A stretch of 64,000 nucleotides of DNA, from the NCBI RefSeq assembly GCF_020148005.1, contig NZ_JAGXFD010000001.1, forward strand, positions 743,541-807,540. Direction: 5' to 3'. The translations under genes were made by a program, and so were the position numbers. The notes under the pieces were generated by a model. That model searched no databases. It was not told the DNA's origin and was given only the letters and a program-made list of their open reading frames with translations. This stretch comes from Modicisalibacter tunisiensis (GTDB lineage: Bacteria; Pseudomonadota; Gammaproteobacteria; Pseudomonadales; Halomonadaceae). Below are positions 29,201 through 37,142 of the stretch, piece by piece. Positions within the stretch are counted from its first letter, which is position 1, and each line of letters begins with the position of its first letter.

Positions 29201-30064
29201 GACCTCGGCGTAGTCCGGGGTGATCGCCACGGTCTTGGTGCCCTTGTAGCGCACCTCGGTGAAGAAGTGGGCGTCCGGGGTGCGGGTCTGGGGCACGTTG
29301 GAACCCCAGGCGATCAGGTAGCCCGAGTTGTACCAGTCGGCGGATTCCGGCACGTCGGTCTGCTCGCCCCAGGTCTGCGGGCTCGCCGGCGGCAGGTCGC
29401 AGTACCAGTCGTAGAACGACAGGCAGACCCCGCCGATCAGCGACAGGTAGCGTGCCCCGGCGGCGTAGCTGACCATCGACATGGCGGGGATCGGCGAGAA
29501 GCCGATGACCCGGTCGGGGCCGTACTGCTTGGCGGTATAGACGTTGGAGGCGGCGATCAGCGTCTCCATCTCCTCCCAGTTCGCGCGCACGAAGCCGCCC
29601 AGGCCGCGGGCCTTCTTGTACTGCCTGGCCTTGGTCGGGTCCTCGACGATCGACGCCCAGGCGTCCACCGGGTCGTCGTGGCGCTCGAGCGCCTCGCGCC
29701 ACAGCGCCAGCAGCGGCTTGCGGATCAAGGGGTACTTGAGCCGGTTGGCGCTGTACAGGTACCAGGAGTAGCTGGCCCCGCGCGGGCAGCCGCGCGGCTC
29801 GTGGTTGGGCAGGTCCGGCCGGGTGCGCGGGTAGTCGGTCTGCTGGGTCTCCCAGGTGACCAGGCCGTTCTTGACGTAGATCTTCCAGCTGCACGAGCCG
29901 GTGCAGTTCACGCCGTGGGTGGAGCGCACGATCTTGTCGTGCTGCCAGCGGGCCCGGTAGCCGTCCTCCCAGTCGCGGGTCTCGTCGCGGGTCTCGCCGT
30001 GGCCCTCGGCGAAGTGCTCGGGGCGGCGGGTCAGGTACTTCAGGCGGTCCAGAAAATGACTCAT
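26294..30064 (-). CDS. narG: Respiratory nitrate reductase alpha subunit (Mo-bisMGD)
   Basis: Predicted 1256 residues, full length for NarG. The N-terminal iron-sulfur site reads HGVNCTGSCSW (His plus three Cys), and molybdopterin-domain signatures include PRGCPRGASYSWY, FSPIPAMSMVSYAAGARY, LIAWGSNVPQTRTPDAHF and a C-terminal domain with NGAVTARAVVSQRV. It reduces nitrate to nitrite on the cytoplasmic side of the membrane with quinol-derived electrons. It heads the tightly overlapping narGHJI block, 27 bases after narK, so the whole set is probably one transcript. Confidence 0.97.
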   Translation of the reverse strand: MSHFLDRLKYLTRRPEHFAEGHGETRDETRDWEDGYRARWQHDKIVRSTHGVNCTGSCSWKIYVKNGLVTWETQQTDYPRTRPDLPNHEPRGCPRGASYSWYLYSANRLKYPLIRKPLLALWREALERHDDPVDAWASIVEDPTKARQYKKARGLGGFVRANWEEMETLIAASNVYTAKQYGPDRVIGFSPIPAMSMVSYAAGARYLSLIGGVCLSFYDWYCDLPPASPQTWGEQTDVPESADWYNSGYLIAWGSNVPQTRTPDAHFFTEVRYKGTKTVAITPDYAEVAKLADEWLSAKQGTDAALAMAMGHVILKEFHLERQDPYFTDYVRRYTDMPMLVELEPREDGSYAPGRQLRASDFGEALGQANNPEWKTVAWDKASDRLVAPRGSIGFRWGQDGVEADRGKWNLEPLDAEGREIEPLLTFAEHRDDVARVAFPYFGGIEREHFAHVAGNDVLYHSLPVKRLTRADGSTVLAVTVFDLTCANYGIDRGFGAADADDGATDYDQVRPYTPAWQEKITGVPAAQCLRIAREFADNASRTHGRSMIIVGAGMNHWYHMDMSYRGLINMLVLCGCVGQSGGGWSHYVGQEKLRPQTGWLPLAFGLDWTRPPRQMNGTSFFYNHSSQWRYEKLKIQEILSPLADPKQYGGSLIDYNVRAERMGWLPSAPQLDTNPLRLAAAAEAAGLSTKDYVVQQLKAGKLAFAAEDPDNPQNFPRNLFIWRSNLLGSSGKGHDYLLKYLLGANHGVQGKDLGRMDGVKPEEVTWRDEAAEGKLDLLVTLDFRMSTTCLYSDIVLPTATWYEKDDLNTSDMHPFIHPLTAATDPAWESRSDWEIYKGIARAFSRVCPGHLGEETDLVTLPLQHDSPGELAQLDVKDWKRGECEPIPGRTMPSLVEVKRDYPATYERFTSLGPALESLGNGSKGINWATDKEVELLGRLNRRKLDGAAKGRPCIESAIDAAETILSLAPETNGQVAVRAWESLSKVTGRDHTHLARPKEEEKIRFRDVVAQPRKIISSPTWSGLEDEHVSYNAGYTNVHELIPWRTVSGRQQLYQDHPWMRAFGESLLAYRPPIDTKAVASVHAPKSNGNPEIALNWITPHQKWGIHSTYSDNLLMQTLSRGGPIVWLSEEDARAIGVEDNDWLELYNANGAVTARAVVSQRVKTGMAMMYHAQERLVNIPGSEISGTRGGIHNSVTRICPKPTHMIGGYGQLAYGFNYYGTVGSNRDEFVVVRKMKRVDWLDGEGNDYEQEAVK

Positions 30065-30091
30065 GGAATCTCTCTCCTCAATGGCTCGGGG

Positions 30092-32788
30092 TCATGACGA
30101 CGCGGTCTGGGCCGGCGTCGCCCGCCCGGGCTCCTGAAAGCGGATCTCGGCGTTGGCGCGGGTGTAGTAGAACCAGGTCAGGGCCACGCAGACGGCGTAG
30201 AAGGCGATGAAGCCGTACAGCGCCAGTTCGGCTCCGCCGGTCAGGGCGATGGAGCTGCCGAAGGTCTTGGGAATGAAGAAGGCCCCGTAGGCGGCAATCG
30301 CCGAGGTGAAGCCGATGGTCGCCGCGGATTCCTTCTCGCTCTGCTGACGCTGCGCCGCGGCGTCGAGATCGGGCATCAGCCGCGCCACTTCCTGGCGGAA
30401 GATCTCGGGGATCATCTGGAAGGTGCTGGCGTTGCCCACCCCGGTGAAGAAGAACAGCAGCAGGAACATGGCGAAGAAGCCCCAGAAGGCGCCCGGCTGG
30501 TCCTTGATGCCGAGGAAGAACAGCACCCCGGCGACGCAGGCGATCATCGCCGCGAACACCCACAGGGTGACCCGGGCACCGCCGAAGCGATCCGAGACCC
30601 AGCCGGTGCCGGCGCGGGACAGCGCGCCCACCAGCGGCCCCAGGAAGGCGAACTGCAGCACGTCGACCGCGGGGAACTGATTGGAGGCCAGCAGCGGGAA
30701 GCCCGCGGAATAGCCGATGAAGCTGCCGAAGGTGCCGGTGTAGAGCACGCACATCAGCCAGTTGTGCTTGCGCTTGAAGATTACCGCCTGGTCCTTGAAC
30801 GAGGACTTCGCGCTGGCGATGTCGTTCATGCCGAACCAGGCCGCCACCGCGCCGATCAGGATGAACGGCACCCACACGAAGCCGGCGTTCTGCAGCCACA
30901 GGCGGTCACCGTCGCCGAGGGTCTGGGGCTCGCCGCCCAGTGCACCGAACACCCCGGCGGTGATCGCCAGCGGGATCAAGAACTGCATGACGCTGACGCC
31001 CAGGTTGCCCAGTCCGGCGTTGAGCGCCAGGGCGTTGCCCTTTTCGCGCTTGGGATAGAAGAACGAGATGTTGGCCATGCTCGAGGCGAAGTTGCCGCCG
31101 CCGAAGCCGCACAGCAGCGCCAGGATCAGCATCACCAGGTAGGGAGTGTCGGGGTTCTGCACGGCGAAGCCGATCCACAGTGCCGGCAGCGCCAGCGAGG
31201 CGGTGGACAGCGCGGTGAAGCGCCGGCCGCCGACGATCGGCACCATGAAGCTGTAGAAGATGCGCAGCGTGGCGCCGGACAGCCCGGGCAGCGCGGCCAG
31301 CCAGAACAGCTGGTTGGAGCTGTAGTCGAAGCCCACCTGGGGCAGCTTGGCGACCACCACCGACCACACCATCCACACCGAGAAGGCCAGCAGCAGGTTG
31401 GGGATCGAGATCCACAGGTTGCGGGTGGCGATGCGCTTGCCCTTCTCGGCCCAGAAGTCCGGGTCCTCGGGACGCCAGTCCTGAAGCACGAAATGGCTGG
31501 GGGTGGCCAGTTCCGGCAGGTCGCGGACCTCGCGGCCGGTACGCCATTCGTGACGGCTGGCCCGCAGGATCGCGTAGTGCATCCACGCCAGCGCCGCGCC
31601 GGAGACCACGAACAGCAGCATGAAGCAGCTCTGCCAGATACCCACCACGTCGTTGAGCATGCCGAAGGTCAGCGGCAGGAAGAAACCGCCCAGCCCGCCG
31701 ATCATGCCCACCACGCCGCCCACCGCGCCGACATGCTGCGGGTAGTAGCTGGGGATGTGCTTGAACACCGCCGCCTTGCCCAGCGACATGAAGAAGCCCA
31801 GCACCATGATCAGCGCGACGAAGCCGATCAGGTTCATGGTGAAGGAGAACTCCAGGGTGCCGTGCACGCCCTGCACGCTGTAGCGGGTCGGCGGGTAGCT
31901 GAGCAGGAAGCTGCACACCGCCGAGGCGATCAGCGTGGCGTACATCACGCGCCGTGCGCCGTAGCGATCGGAGAGCCAGCCGCCGAGGATGCGGAACAGC
32001 GACGCCGGGATGGTATACAGCGCGGCGACGATGCCCGCGGCGGTGATGCTCAGGCCGTAGACCTCGACCAGGTAGTGCGGCAGCCACAGCGCCAGGGCGA
32101 CGAAGCCGCCGAAGACGAAGAAGTAGTACAGCGAGAAGCGCCACACCCGCAGCTCGACCAGCGGCGCCAGCTGCTGCTTGAGCGGCACGGCGTCGGCACG
32201 ACGCTGGGCGCTCTGCGGGTCGGTGCGGGCCAGCAGCAGGAAGGCCACGCCCATGATCGCCATCACCGTGGCGTAGACCAGGGCCGCGCCCTGCCAGCCC
32301 AGCGCCAGCAGCAGGAAGGGCGCACCGAAGTTGGTCACCGCCGCGCCGACGTTGCCGGCGCCGAAGATGCCCAGCGCGGTGCCCTGACGCCCGGGCTCGA
32401 ACCACGCCGAGGTGTAGGCCACGCCGACGATGAAGGAGCCGCCGGCCAGGCCGATGCCCAGGGCGCCCAGCAGCAGCATGGGGTAGCTGGTGGCGAAGGT
32501 CAGCAGGTAGACGCAGCCGGCGGTGGCCAGCATCAGCAGGCTGAACACCCAGCGCCCGCCGAAGCGGTCGGTGAGGATGCCCAGGAACAGTCGGCTGATC
32601 GAGCCGGTGAGTACCGGCGTCGCCATCAGCAGGCCGAGCTGGGTGTCCGACAGGTCGAACTCCTGCTTGATCTGCAGGCCGAGAATGGAAAACAGCGTCC
32701 ACACTGCGAAACACAGGGTGAACGCCAGCGTGGAAAGGCCCAGGGCGCGATTCTGGGCGCGCTTCGGCGGGCTGGTAGTGTTGGCCAT
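30092..32788 (-). CDS. narK: Fused NarK1-NarK2 nitrate/nitrite transporter
   Basis: Predicted 898 residues, twice the normal NarK size, with two complete MFS domains joined by a soluble linker around residues 415-460. The first half (from ALGLSTLAFTLCFAVWTLFSILG) resembles the NarK1 type, a nitrate/H+ symporter; the second (from NLWISIPNLLLAFSVWMVWSVV) resembles NarK2, a nitrate/nitrite antiporter. Such fusions are known in other denitrifiers. ATG 32788 has AGGGGA upstream; a longer frame has no such site. It is the first gene of the nar transcript and is preceded by Fnr-like and NarL-like sites. Confidence 0.93.
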   Translation of the reverse strand: MANTTSPPKRAQNRALGLSTLAFTLCFAVWTLFSILGLQIKQEFDLSDTQLGLLMATPVLTGSISRLFLGILTDRFGGRWVFSLLMLATAGCVYLLTFATSYPMLLLGALGIGLAGGSFIVGVAYTSAWFEPGRQGTALGIFGAGNVGAAVTNFGAPFLLLALGWQGAALVYATVMAIMGVAFLLLARTDPQSAQRRADAVPLKQQLAPLVELRVWRFSLYYFFVFGGFVALALWLPHYLVEVYGLSITAAGIVAALYTIPASLFRILGGWLSDRYGARRVMYATLIASAVCSFLLSYPPTRYSVQGVHGTLEFSFTMNLIGFVALIMVLGFFMSLGKAAVFKHIPSYYPQHVGAVGGVVGMIGGLGGFFLPLTFGMLNDVVGIWQSCFMLLFVVSGAALAWMHYAILRASRHEWRTGREVRDLPELATPSHFVLQDWRPEDPDFWAEKGKRIATRNLWISIPNLLLAFSVWMVWSVVVAKLPQVGFDYSSNQLFWLAALPGLSGATLRIFYSFMVPIVGGRRFTALSTASLALPALWIGFAVQNPDTPYLVMLILALLCGFGGGNFASSMANISFFYPKREKGNALALNAGLGNLGVSVMQFLIPLAITAGVFGALGGEPQTLGDGDRLWLQNAGFVWVPFILIGAVAAWFGMNDIASAKSSFKDQAVIFKRKHNWLMCVLYTGTFGSFIGYSAGFPLLASNQFPAVDVLQFAFLGPLVGALSRAGTGWVSDRFGGARVTLWVFAAMIACVAGVLFFLGIKDQPGAFWGFFAMFLLLFFFTGVGNASTFQMIPEIFRQEVARLMPDLDAAAQRQQSEKESAATIGFTSAIAAYGAFFIPKTFGSSIALTGGAELALYGFIAFYAVCVALTWFYYTRANAEIRFQEPGRATPAQTASS

Positions 32789-32872
32789 GGTCGTCCCCTC
32801 TGGCTCGGTCAAAGACTTCCCGAGCGCCTTTTCGCCCGGGTCGGGCGCTGCGAAAGGCGCTCTGAGCGGACC

Positions 32873-32878
32873 TTGCTA
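32873..32878 (-). promoter_or_regulatory. Candidate -10 of narK promoter
   Basis: On the minus strand TAGCAA follows TG and lies so that the Fnr-like box at 32898-32911 would be centred about 38-42 bases before the start of transcription, the class II activator position. The hexamer is weak, as expected for an activator-dependent promoter. Confidence 0.4.
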
Positions 32879-32897
32879 CAGGGGGGCGGGCCGGCCG

Positions 32898-32911
32898 TTG
32901 ACCTGAGTCAA
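32898..32911. promoter_or_regulatory. Fnr/Anr box controlling narK
   Basis: TTGAC-CTGA-GTCAA, a perfect dyad one base per half-site from the Fnr/Anr consensus TTGAT-N4-ATCAA. It lies 110 bases before narK in the divergent narK/narX region and suggests oxygen-responsive control of the nitrate reductase operon. Confidence 0.75.
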
Positions 32912-32948
32912 TGTGCTTGTCCCGACGCCTCGGCGAGACTAGGCTGGA

Positions 32949-32964
32949 TACCTCTTTCGGGGTA
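32949..32964. promoter_or_regulatory. NarL 7-2-7 binding site
   Basis: TACCTCT-TT-CGGGGTA: the left heptamer is a perfect match to the NarL consensus TACYYMT and the right is its inverse with one mismatch, in the 7-2-7 arrangement that NarL dimers bind. It sits upstream of the Fnr-like box relative to narK, and also upstream of narXL. Confidence 0.7.
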
Positions 32965-33091
32965 TTCGGCCACCCCTGGCAACACCTTGAACAACAACAA
33001 TTTTTCAGGAAGGGCCGCCCCGGCGGCGTGGCGCCCCCGGCCGGTTGACTCATTGGAGGTACTCCCCCGTCGTGTGTCGAGATCGTCTCTC

Positions 33092-34918
33092 ATGCCCCGT
33101 TCCCTGACCTTTCGCGCCGGGCTGGCCATGGCCGGCATCGTGCTGCTGGCACTGACCAGCATGCTCGGCTCGATCGTCATCGCCGAGACCGCCAGCGGCG
33201 ACGCGGCGGCGATCAACCAGGCCGGCGCCCTGCGCATGCAGGCCTACCGGCTGCTCGCCACGCGGGCCCGGCCCGACAGCGCCGAACGCCTGTCTGACCG
33301 GCTCGCCGAACTCGACCGCAGCCTGGCCTCGCCGGTGATCACCGAGCGCCTGCCGGACGACCCGCAGCACCCGCTGACCCGCCAGTACCAGGCGGTCGCC
33401 GAACAGTGGCGCGAGCAGCTGCGCCCGCTGATGCAGACACCCGCGGCCACCGCACCGGCCGACGTCGCCGCCCGCGTGGGCGACTTCGTCGACCAGGTCG
33501 ACCGGCTGGTCGGCCAGCTGCAGCGCGAGGCGGAATCGCGCATCCAGCTGCTGCGGCTGTTCCAGGGCGTCATCCTGTTCCTGACGCTGGGCCTGGTGTT
33601 CCTGGCCATGTACAAGCTGGCCGCCGGGGTGATGCCGCCGCTGCGCGATCTGCTGCAGGTGGTCGAGCGGGCCCGGCACGGCGACTTCAGCGGCCGCACC
33701 CGCTACACGGCGGGCGACGAGCTGGGCCTGCTGTCGCGCACCATCAACCAGATGAACGAGAACCTGTCGCAGATGTACGGCCGGCTGGAGGAGCGGGTGG
33801 CCGCCAAGACCGCCGAGCTCCAGCGCAGCAACGAGAGCCTCGGCCTGCTCTATCAGGCGGCACGCCGGCTCAACGGTGCCCCGCCCGGCGATGCCCGCTA
33901 CCGGCACGTGCTCGCCCAGCTCGCCGCCGTCACCGGGCTGGGGCCGATCACCCTGTGCCTGGCCCAGACCGACGCCGAGCAGGCCTACCTGCGCCTGTCC
34001 ACCCGGGCCGAGGACTGCCCCGACTTCTGCCGGGCGCCGGACTGCGTGCCCTGCCTCGACGACCACGACGACACCCCCTCGCCCTGGGTCTACCGGGTGG
34101 CGGTCAGCGAGGCCGACCGCCACTACGGCGTGCTGCTGATCCAGCACCCGCCCCACTCGCCGCCCGAACCCTGGCAGCGCGATCTGGCGGACACCATCGC
34201 CGGGCTGATCGCCACCTCGATCTCGCTGGCCCAGGGCTACGCCGAGCAGCGCCGCCTGGCGCTGATGGACGAGCGCGCGGTGATCGCCCGGGAACTGCAC
34301 GACTCGCTGGCCCAGTCGCTCTCCTACCTGAAGATCCAGGTCGCCCGCCTGCAGGCGCTGGTTCGCGCCCAGGCCCCGGCGGCCGACACCGAGGCGGTGC
34401 TCGACGAGCTGCGCGAGGGGCTCAACGCCGCCTATCGGCAGCTGCGCGAGCTGCTCAGCACCTTCCGTCTGAAGATGAGCGGGCCGGGGCTGGAGGCCGC
34501 GCTCGAGGAAACGGTGCGCGAGTTCACGCGGCGCGGCGAGCTTTCCATCCGCCTCGACTACCGGCTCGACCACTGTCCGCTGTCGCCCAACGAGCAGATG
34601 CACGTCCTGCAGATCGTCCGCGAGGCGCTGTCCAACGTGCTCCATCACGCCCGGGCGAGCCGCTGCGAGGTTCATCTGGCCACCGACACGCACGGCCAGG
34701 TGACGGTCAGCGTCGATGACGACGGCATCGGGCTCGGCGAGCGCACGGACCAGCCCGGCCACTACGGCACCACCATCATGCGCGAGCGCGCCGCCGGCCT
34801 GAACGGCCGGCTCGAGGTGTTCGAGCCGGCGCCGGGCGGCACCACGGTACGGCTGCACTTCACGCCTCAGATGCGCCGCGACACCCCTGCCACCACCCTG
34901 CCCGGAGACGCCGAATGA
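33092..34918 (+). CDS. narX: Nitrate/nitrite sensor kinase NarX
   Basis: Predicted 608-residue membrane histidine kinase. Transmembrane helix about 10-32, a periplasmic domain opening with the nitrate-binding P-box INQAGALRMQAYRLL, a second helix near 165-190, HAMP domain, a cysteine-rich stretch (CPDFCRAPDCVPC), then HisKA_3 with the phosphorylated His403 in RELHDSLAQSLSYLK and a HATPase_c domain. It phosphorylates NarL in response to nitrate. An alternative GTG at 33074 is closer to GGAGG (33055) and would add six residues; the start is uncertain. The stop overlaps narL by four bases. Confidence 0.93.
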   Translation: MPRSLTFRAGLAMAGIVLLALTSMLGSIVIAETASGDAAAINQAGALRMQAYRLLATRARPDSAERLSDRLAELDRSLASPVITERLPDDPQHPLTRQYQAVAEQWREQLRPLMQTPAATAPADVAARVGDFVDQVDRLVGQLQREAESRIQLLRLFQGVILFLTLGLVFLAMYKLAAGVMPPLRDLLQVVERARHGDFSGRTRYTAGDELGLLSRTINQMNENLSQMYGRLEERVAAKTAELQRSNESLGLLYQAARRLNGAPPGDARYRHVLAQLAAVTGLGPITLCLAQTDAEQAYLRLSTRAEDCPDFCRAPDCVPCLDDHDDTPSPWVYRVAVSEADRHYGVLLIQHPPHSPPEPWQRDLADTIAGLIATSISLAQGYAEQRRLALMDERAVIARELHDSLAQSLSYLKIQVARLQALVRAQAPAADTEAVLDELREGLNAAYRQLRELLSTFRLKMSGPGLEAALEETVREFTRRGELSIRLDYRLDHCPLSPNEQMHVLQIVREALSNVLHHARASRCEVHLATDTHGQVTVSVDDDGIGLGERTDQPGHYGTTIMRERAAGLNGRLEVFEPAPGGTTVRLHFTPQMRRDTPATTLPGDAE

Positions 34919-35556
34919 CGACCCCGGTCCTGATCGTCGACGACCACCCGCTGTTCCGCCGCGGCGTTCGCCAGCTGCTCGAGATGGACGCCGCCCTGAG
35001 CGTCGCCGGCGAGGCCACCGACGGCCAGGCGGCCCTGGACATCGCCAGCCGCGAGGCCCCGGCGCTGATCCTGATGGACCTGAACATGGCCCGGATGGAC
35101 GGCCTGGACGCCCTGCGGGCCCTGCGCGAGGCCGGCGTCGAGTCGCGCATCGTCATGCTCACCGTCTCCGACGCCGAGGAGGACGTCATCGCCGCGCTGC
35201 GTGCCGGCGCCGACGGCTACCTGCTCAAGGACATGGAACCCGAGGACCTGCTGGCGGCGATCAAGGAAGCCGCCGAGGGGCAGATGGCGATCAGCCCGCG
35301 GCTCGCCGGCCTGCTGGCCCGAGCCCTGAGCGGGCCACGCGCCACCCCGGGCGAGGACGCCCTGGCCACCCTCACCGCCCGCGAGCGCGAGACCCTGCGT
35401 GCCCTGGCCCGCGGGCTGAGCAACAAGCTGATCGCCCGCCGGCTGGCCATCAGCGAAGGCACGGTCAAGGTGCACGTCAAGCACGTGCTCAAGAAGCTCG
35501 GGCTGCGCTCGCGGGTCGAGGCCGCGGTCTGGGCGGTCAATCACGACCTCAGCTAG
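34915..35556 (+). CDS. narL: Nitrate response regulator NarL
   Basis: Predicted 213 residues: receiver domain with phospho-acceptor Asp55 in LILMDLNMARMDG and the switch Lys in YLLKDMEPED, then a LuxR-type helix-turn-helix (LTARERETLRALARGLSNKLIARRL, residues about 150-210). Phosphorylated by NarX, NarL binds TACYYMT heptamers such as the 7-2-7 site between narK and narX. It is translationally coupled to narX by an ATGA overlap. Confidence 0.95.
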   Translation: MTTPVLIVDDHPLFRRGVRQLLEMDAALSVAGEATDGQAALDIASREAPALILMDLNMARMDGLDALRALREAGVESRIVMLTVSDAEEDVIAALRAGADGYLLKDMEPEDLLAAIKEAAEGQMAISPRLAGLLARALSGPRATPGEDALATLTARERETLRALARGLSNKLIARRLAISEGTVKVHVKHVLKKLGLRSRVEAAVWAVNHDLS

Positions 35557-35569
35557 CCGTGTCCCGGTG

Positions 35570-35608
35570 GCCGGTTCATCGCGACCGACGTCGCTCCCAC
35601 GGCCAGGT
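35570..35608. repeat. Dispersed REP-like unit downstream of narL
   Basis: GGTTCATCGCGACCGACGTC followed by GCTCCCACGGCC repeats the right half of the units at 37.2-37.6 kb with a few substitutions. Confidence 0.65.
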
Positions 35609-35705
35609 GGTGAATGTGGCGAATGAACAACCCGACGAGAGATCACCGGCGGCACGGTCGGGTTGAACTATACTTCGGGTCCGCATTCCCATCGCGAGAG
35701 AGGCC

Positions 35706-36413
35706 ATGCTGACCGTCAAGCTCTACCGCTACCAGCCGGAAACCGACGACGCCCCCTACCTGGACACCTTCGAGCTCGACGACCGCTTTCGACGCCGGAT
35801 GGTGCTCGACGTGCTCGAGCACCTGAAGGTCGCGCACCCGGACATCAGTTACCGGCGCTCCTGCCGCGAGGGTGTCTGCGGCTCCGACGGCATGAACATC
35901 AACGGCAAGAACGCCCTGGCCTGCGTCACGCCCGTCGGCGAGGTCCTGGGCAAGGGCGATACCCTGACCCTGCGACCATTGCCCGGCATGCCGGTGATTC
36001 GCGACCTGGTGGTCGACCTGGGCCTGTTCTACCGCCAGTACGAACGCGTCAGGCCCTACCTGATCAACGACCAGCCGCCCGCCGCCATCGAACGCCTGCA
36101 GAGCCCCGAGGAGCGCGACAAGCTCGACGGCCTCTACGAGTGCATCCTGTGCGCCTGCTGCAGCTCGGCCTGCCCCTCCTGGTGGTGGAATCCGGAGAGC
36201 TATGTCGGCCCCGCCGGGCTGCTCCAGGCCTACCGCTTCCTGATCGACAGCCGCGACACCGCCACCCGCGAGCGCCTGGCGGCGCTTCAGGACCCCTTCA
36301 GCGTGTTCCGCTGCCGGCAGATCGGCAACTGCACCTGGGTCTGCCCCAAGGGGCTCAACCCCATGAAGGCCATCGGCCACATCAAGGCGCTGCTGCTCGC
36401 CGAGGGCACCTGA
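35706..36413 (+). CDS. SdhB-like succinate dehydrogenase/fumarate reductase iron-sulfur protein (isolated)
   Basis: Predicted 235 residues with the full cysteine set of an SdhB/FrdB subunit: SCREGVCGSDGMNINGKNAL for [2Fe-2S], CILCACCSSACPS for [4Fe-4S] and CRQIGNCTWVCPKGLNPMKA for [4Fe-4S]/[3Fe-4S]. The SdhC-, SdhD- and SdhA-like partners are not adjacent. The flanks are narL (150 bp upstream) and a hemerythrin gene. It could be a paralogue that swaps into succinate dehydrogenase under low oxygen, or a partner for another flavoprotein; the sequence does not say which. Confidence 0.88.
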   Translation: MLTVKLYRYQPETDDAPYLDTFELDDRFRRRMVLDVLEHLKVAHPDISYRRSCREGVCGSDGMNINGKNALACVTPVGEVLGKGDTLTLRPLPGMPVIRDLVVDLGLFYRQYERVRPYLINDQPPAAIERLQSPEERDKLDGLYECILCACCSSACPSWWWNPESYVGPAGLLQAYRFLIDSRDTATRERLAALQDPFSVFRCRQIGNCTWVCPKGLNPMKAIGHIKALLLAEGT

Positions 36414-36524
36414 CAGCCCTCTTTGCGGGACGGGAAAAACATGGCATGGCACGTGCATGACTATGAGGAGAGGGTTCGATCGACATGGCGAACCCATGGC
36501 CCCCAGCCCATTCAGGAGGCAATC

Positions 36525-37142
36525 ATGACCCTTCCCGCCATTCAGCGCCTGCAGGCCGATCACGTCCGCTACGAGACCCTGCTCTGCATCCTCGACCACC
36601 AGTTCCACGCCGCCGAGATGGGCGAGCCGACCGACGCCGCCCTGCTGCGCGATATCCTCCACTACCTGACGCACCATGCCGAGCGCGCGCACCACGCCTT
36701 CGAGGACCGCCTCTTCGCGCGACTGCAACAGCGCGACCCGGGCATCCGCGAGACGCTGGCGCTGCTGCAGGAAGAGCACCGGCGCATCGAGCGCTACGGC
36801 GAGGAGCTGCATGCGCATTTCGACCGCCGCGCCGCCAACGGCGCCGCGGAGGCGTGGGAGCCCGCGACGCTGAACCTGCTCCAGGCCTACATCGAGCTCT
36901 ACCGGGGGCACCTGCACTGCGAGGAGACCCGGGTGCTCGAGCGGCTCGCCACCACCCTGACCGGCGGCGACTGGCTGGAGCTGGTCAGCGGCTGCGACTG
37001 GGGATGCGATGCTTCGCTGCTCCCCGAGGCCGATGCCGAGTACCGTGCCCTGAAGGCACGCATCGGCGCCGATGGCCGGGGCGTCTGGATGGGCGACGAC
37101 GACACGCGGGCGGCCGACGCCTGCCCGCTGTGCCAGGCGTGA
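36525..37142 (+). CDS. Hemerythrin-domain protein
   Basis: Predicted 205-residue soluble protein. The HHE pattern of a di-iron four-helix bundle is visible: DHVRYETLL, LTHHAERAHHAFEDRLF, EEHRRIERYGEELHAHF and HLHCEETRVLERL. Such bacterial hemerythrins bind O2 or NO, or repair Fe-S centres in the manner of YtfE/RIC. ATG 36525 is chosen because TCAGGAGG lies eight bases before it. The C-terminus has an extra Cys-containing tail ending ACPLCQA. Its place beside nar, nnrS and hmp suggests a role in nitrosative stress (inference). Confidence 0.8.
   Translation: MTLPAIQRLQADHVRYETLLCILDHQFHAAEMGEPTDAALLRDILHYLTHHAERAHHAFEDRLFARLQQRDPGIRETLALLQEEHRRIERYGEELHAHFDRRAANGAAEAWEPATLNLLQAYIELYRGHLHCEETRVLERLATTLTGGDWLELVSGCDWGCDASLLPEADAEYRALKARIGADGRGVWMGDDDTRAADACPLCQA

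Noticed and set aside
26447-30097. Very long open frame on the plus strand across narG
   Set aside because: It is an antisense shadow of narG created by high GC; composition is Val/Leu/Gly/His-rich with no domain, and the minus strand encodes a clear NarG.
30764-33091. Long upstream extension of narX antisense to narK
   Set aside because: NarX begins with its membrane helix at 33092 (or GTG 33074); the extension is low-complexity shadow sequence over narK.
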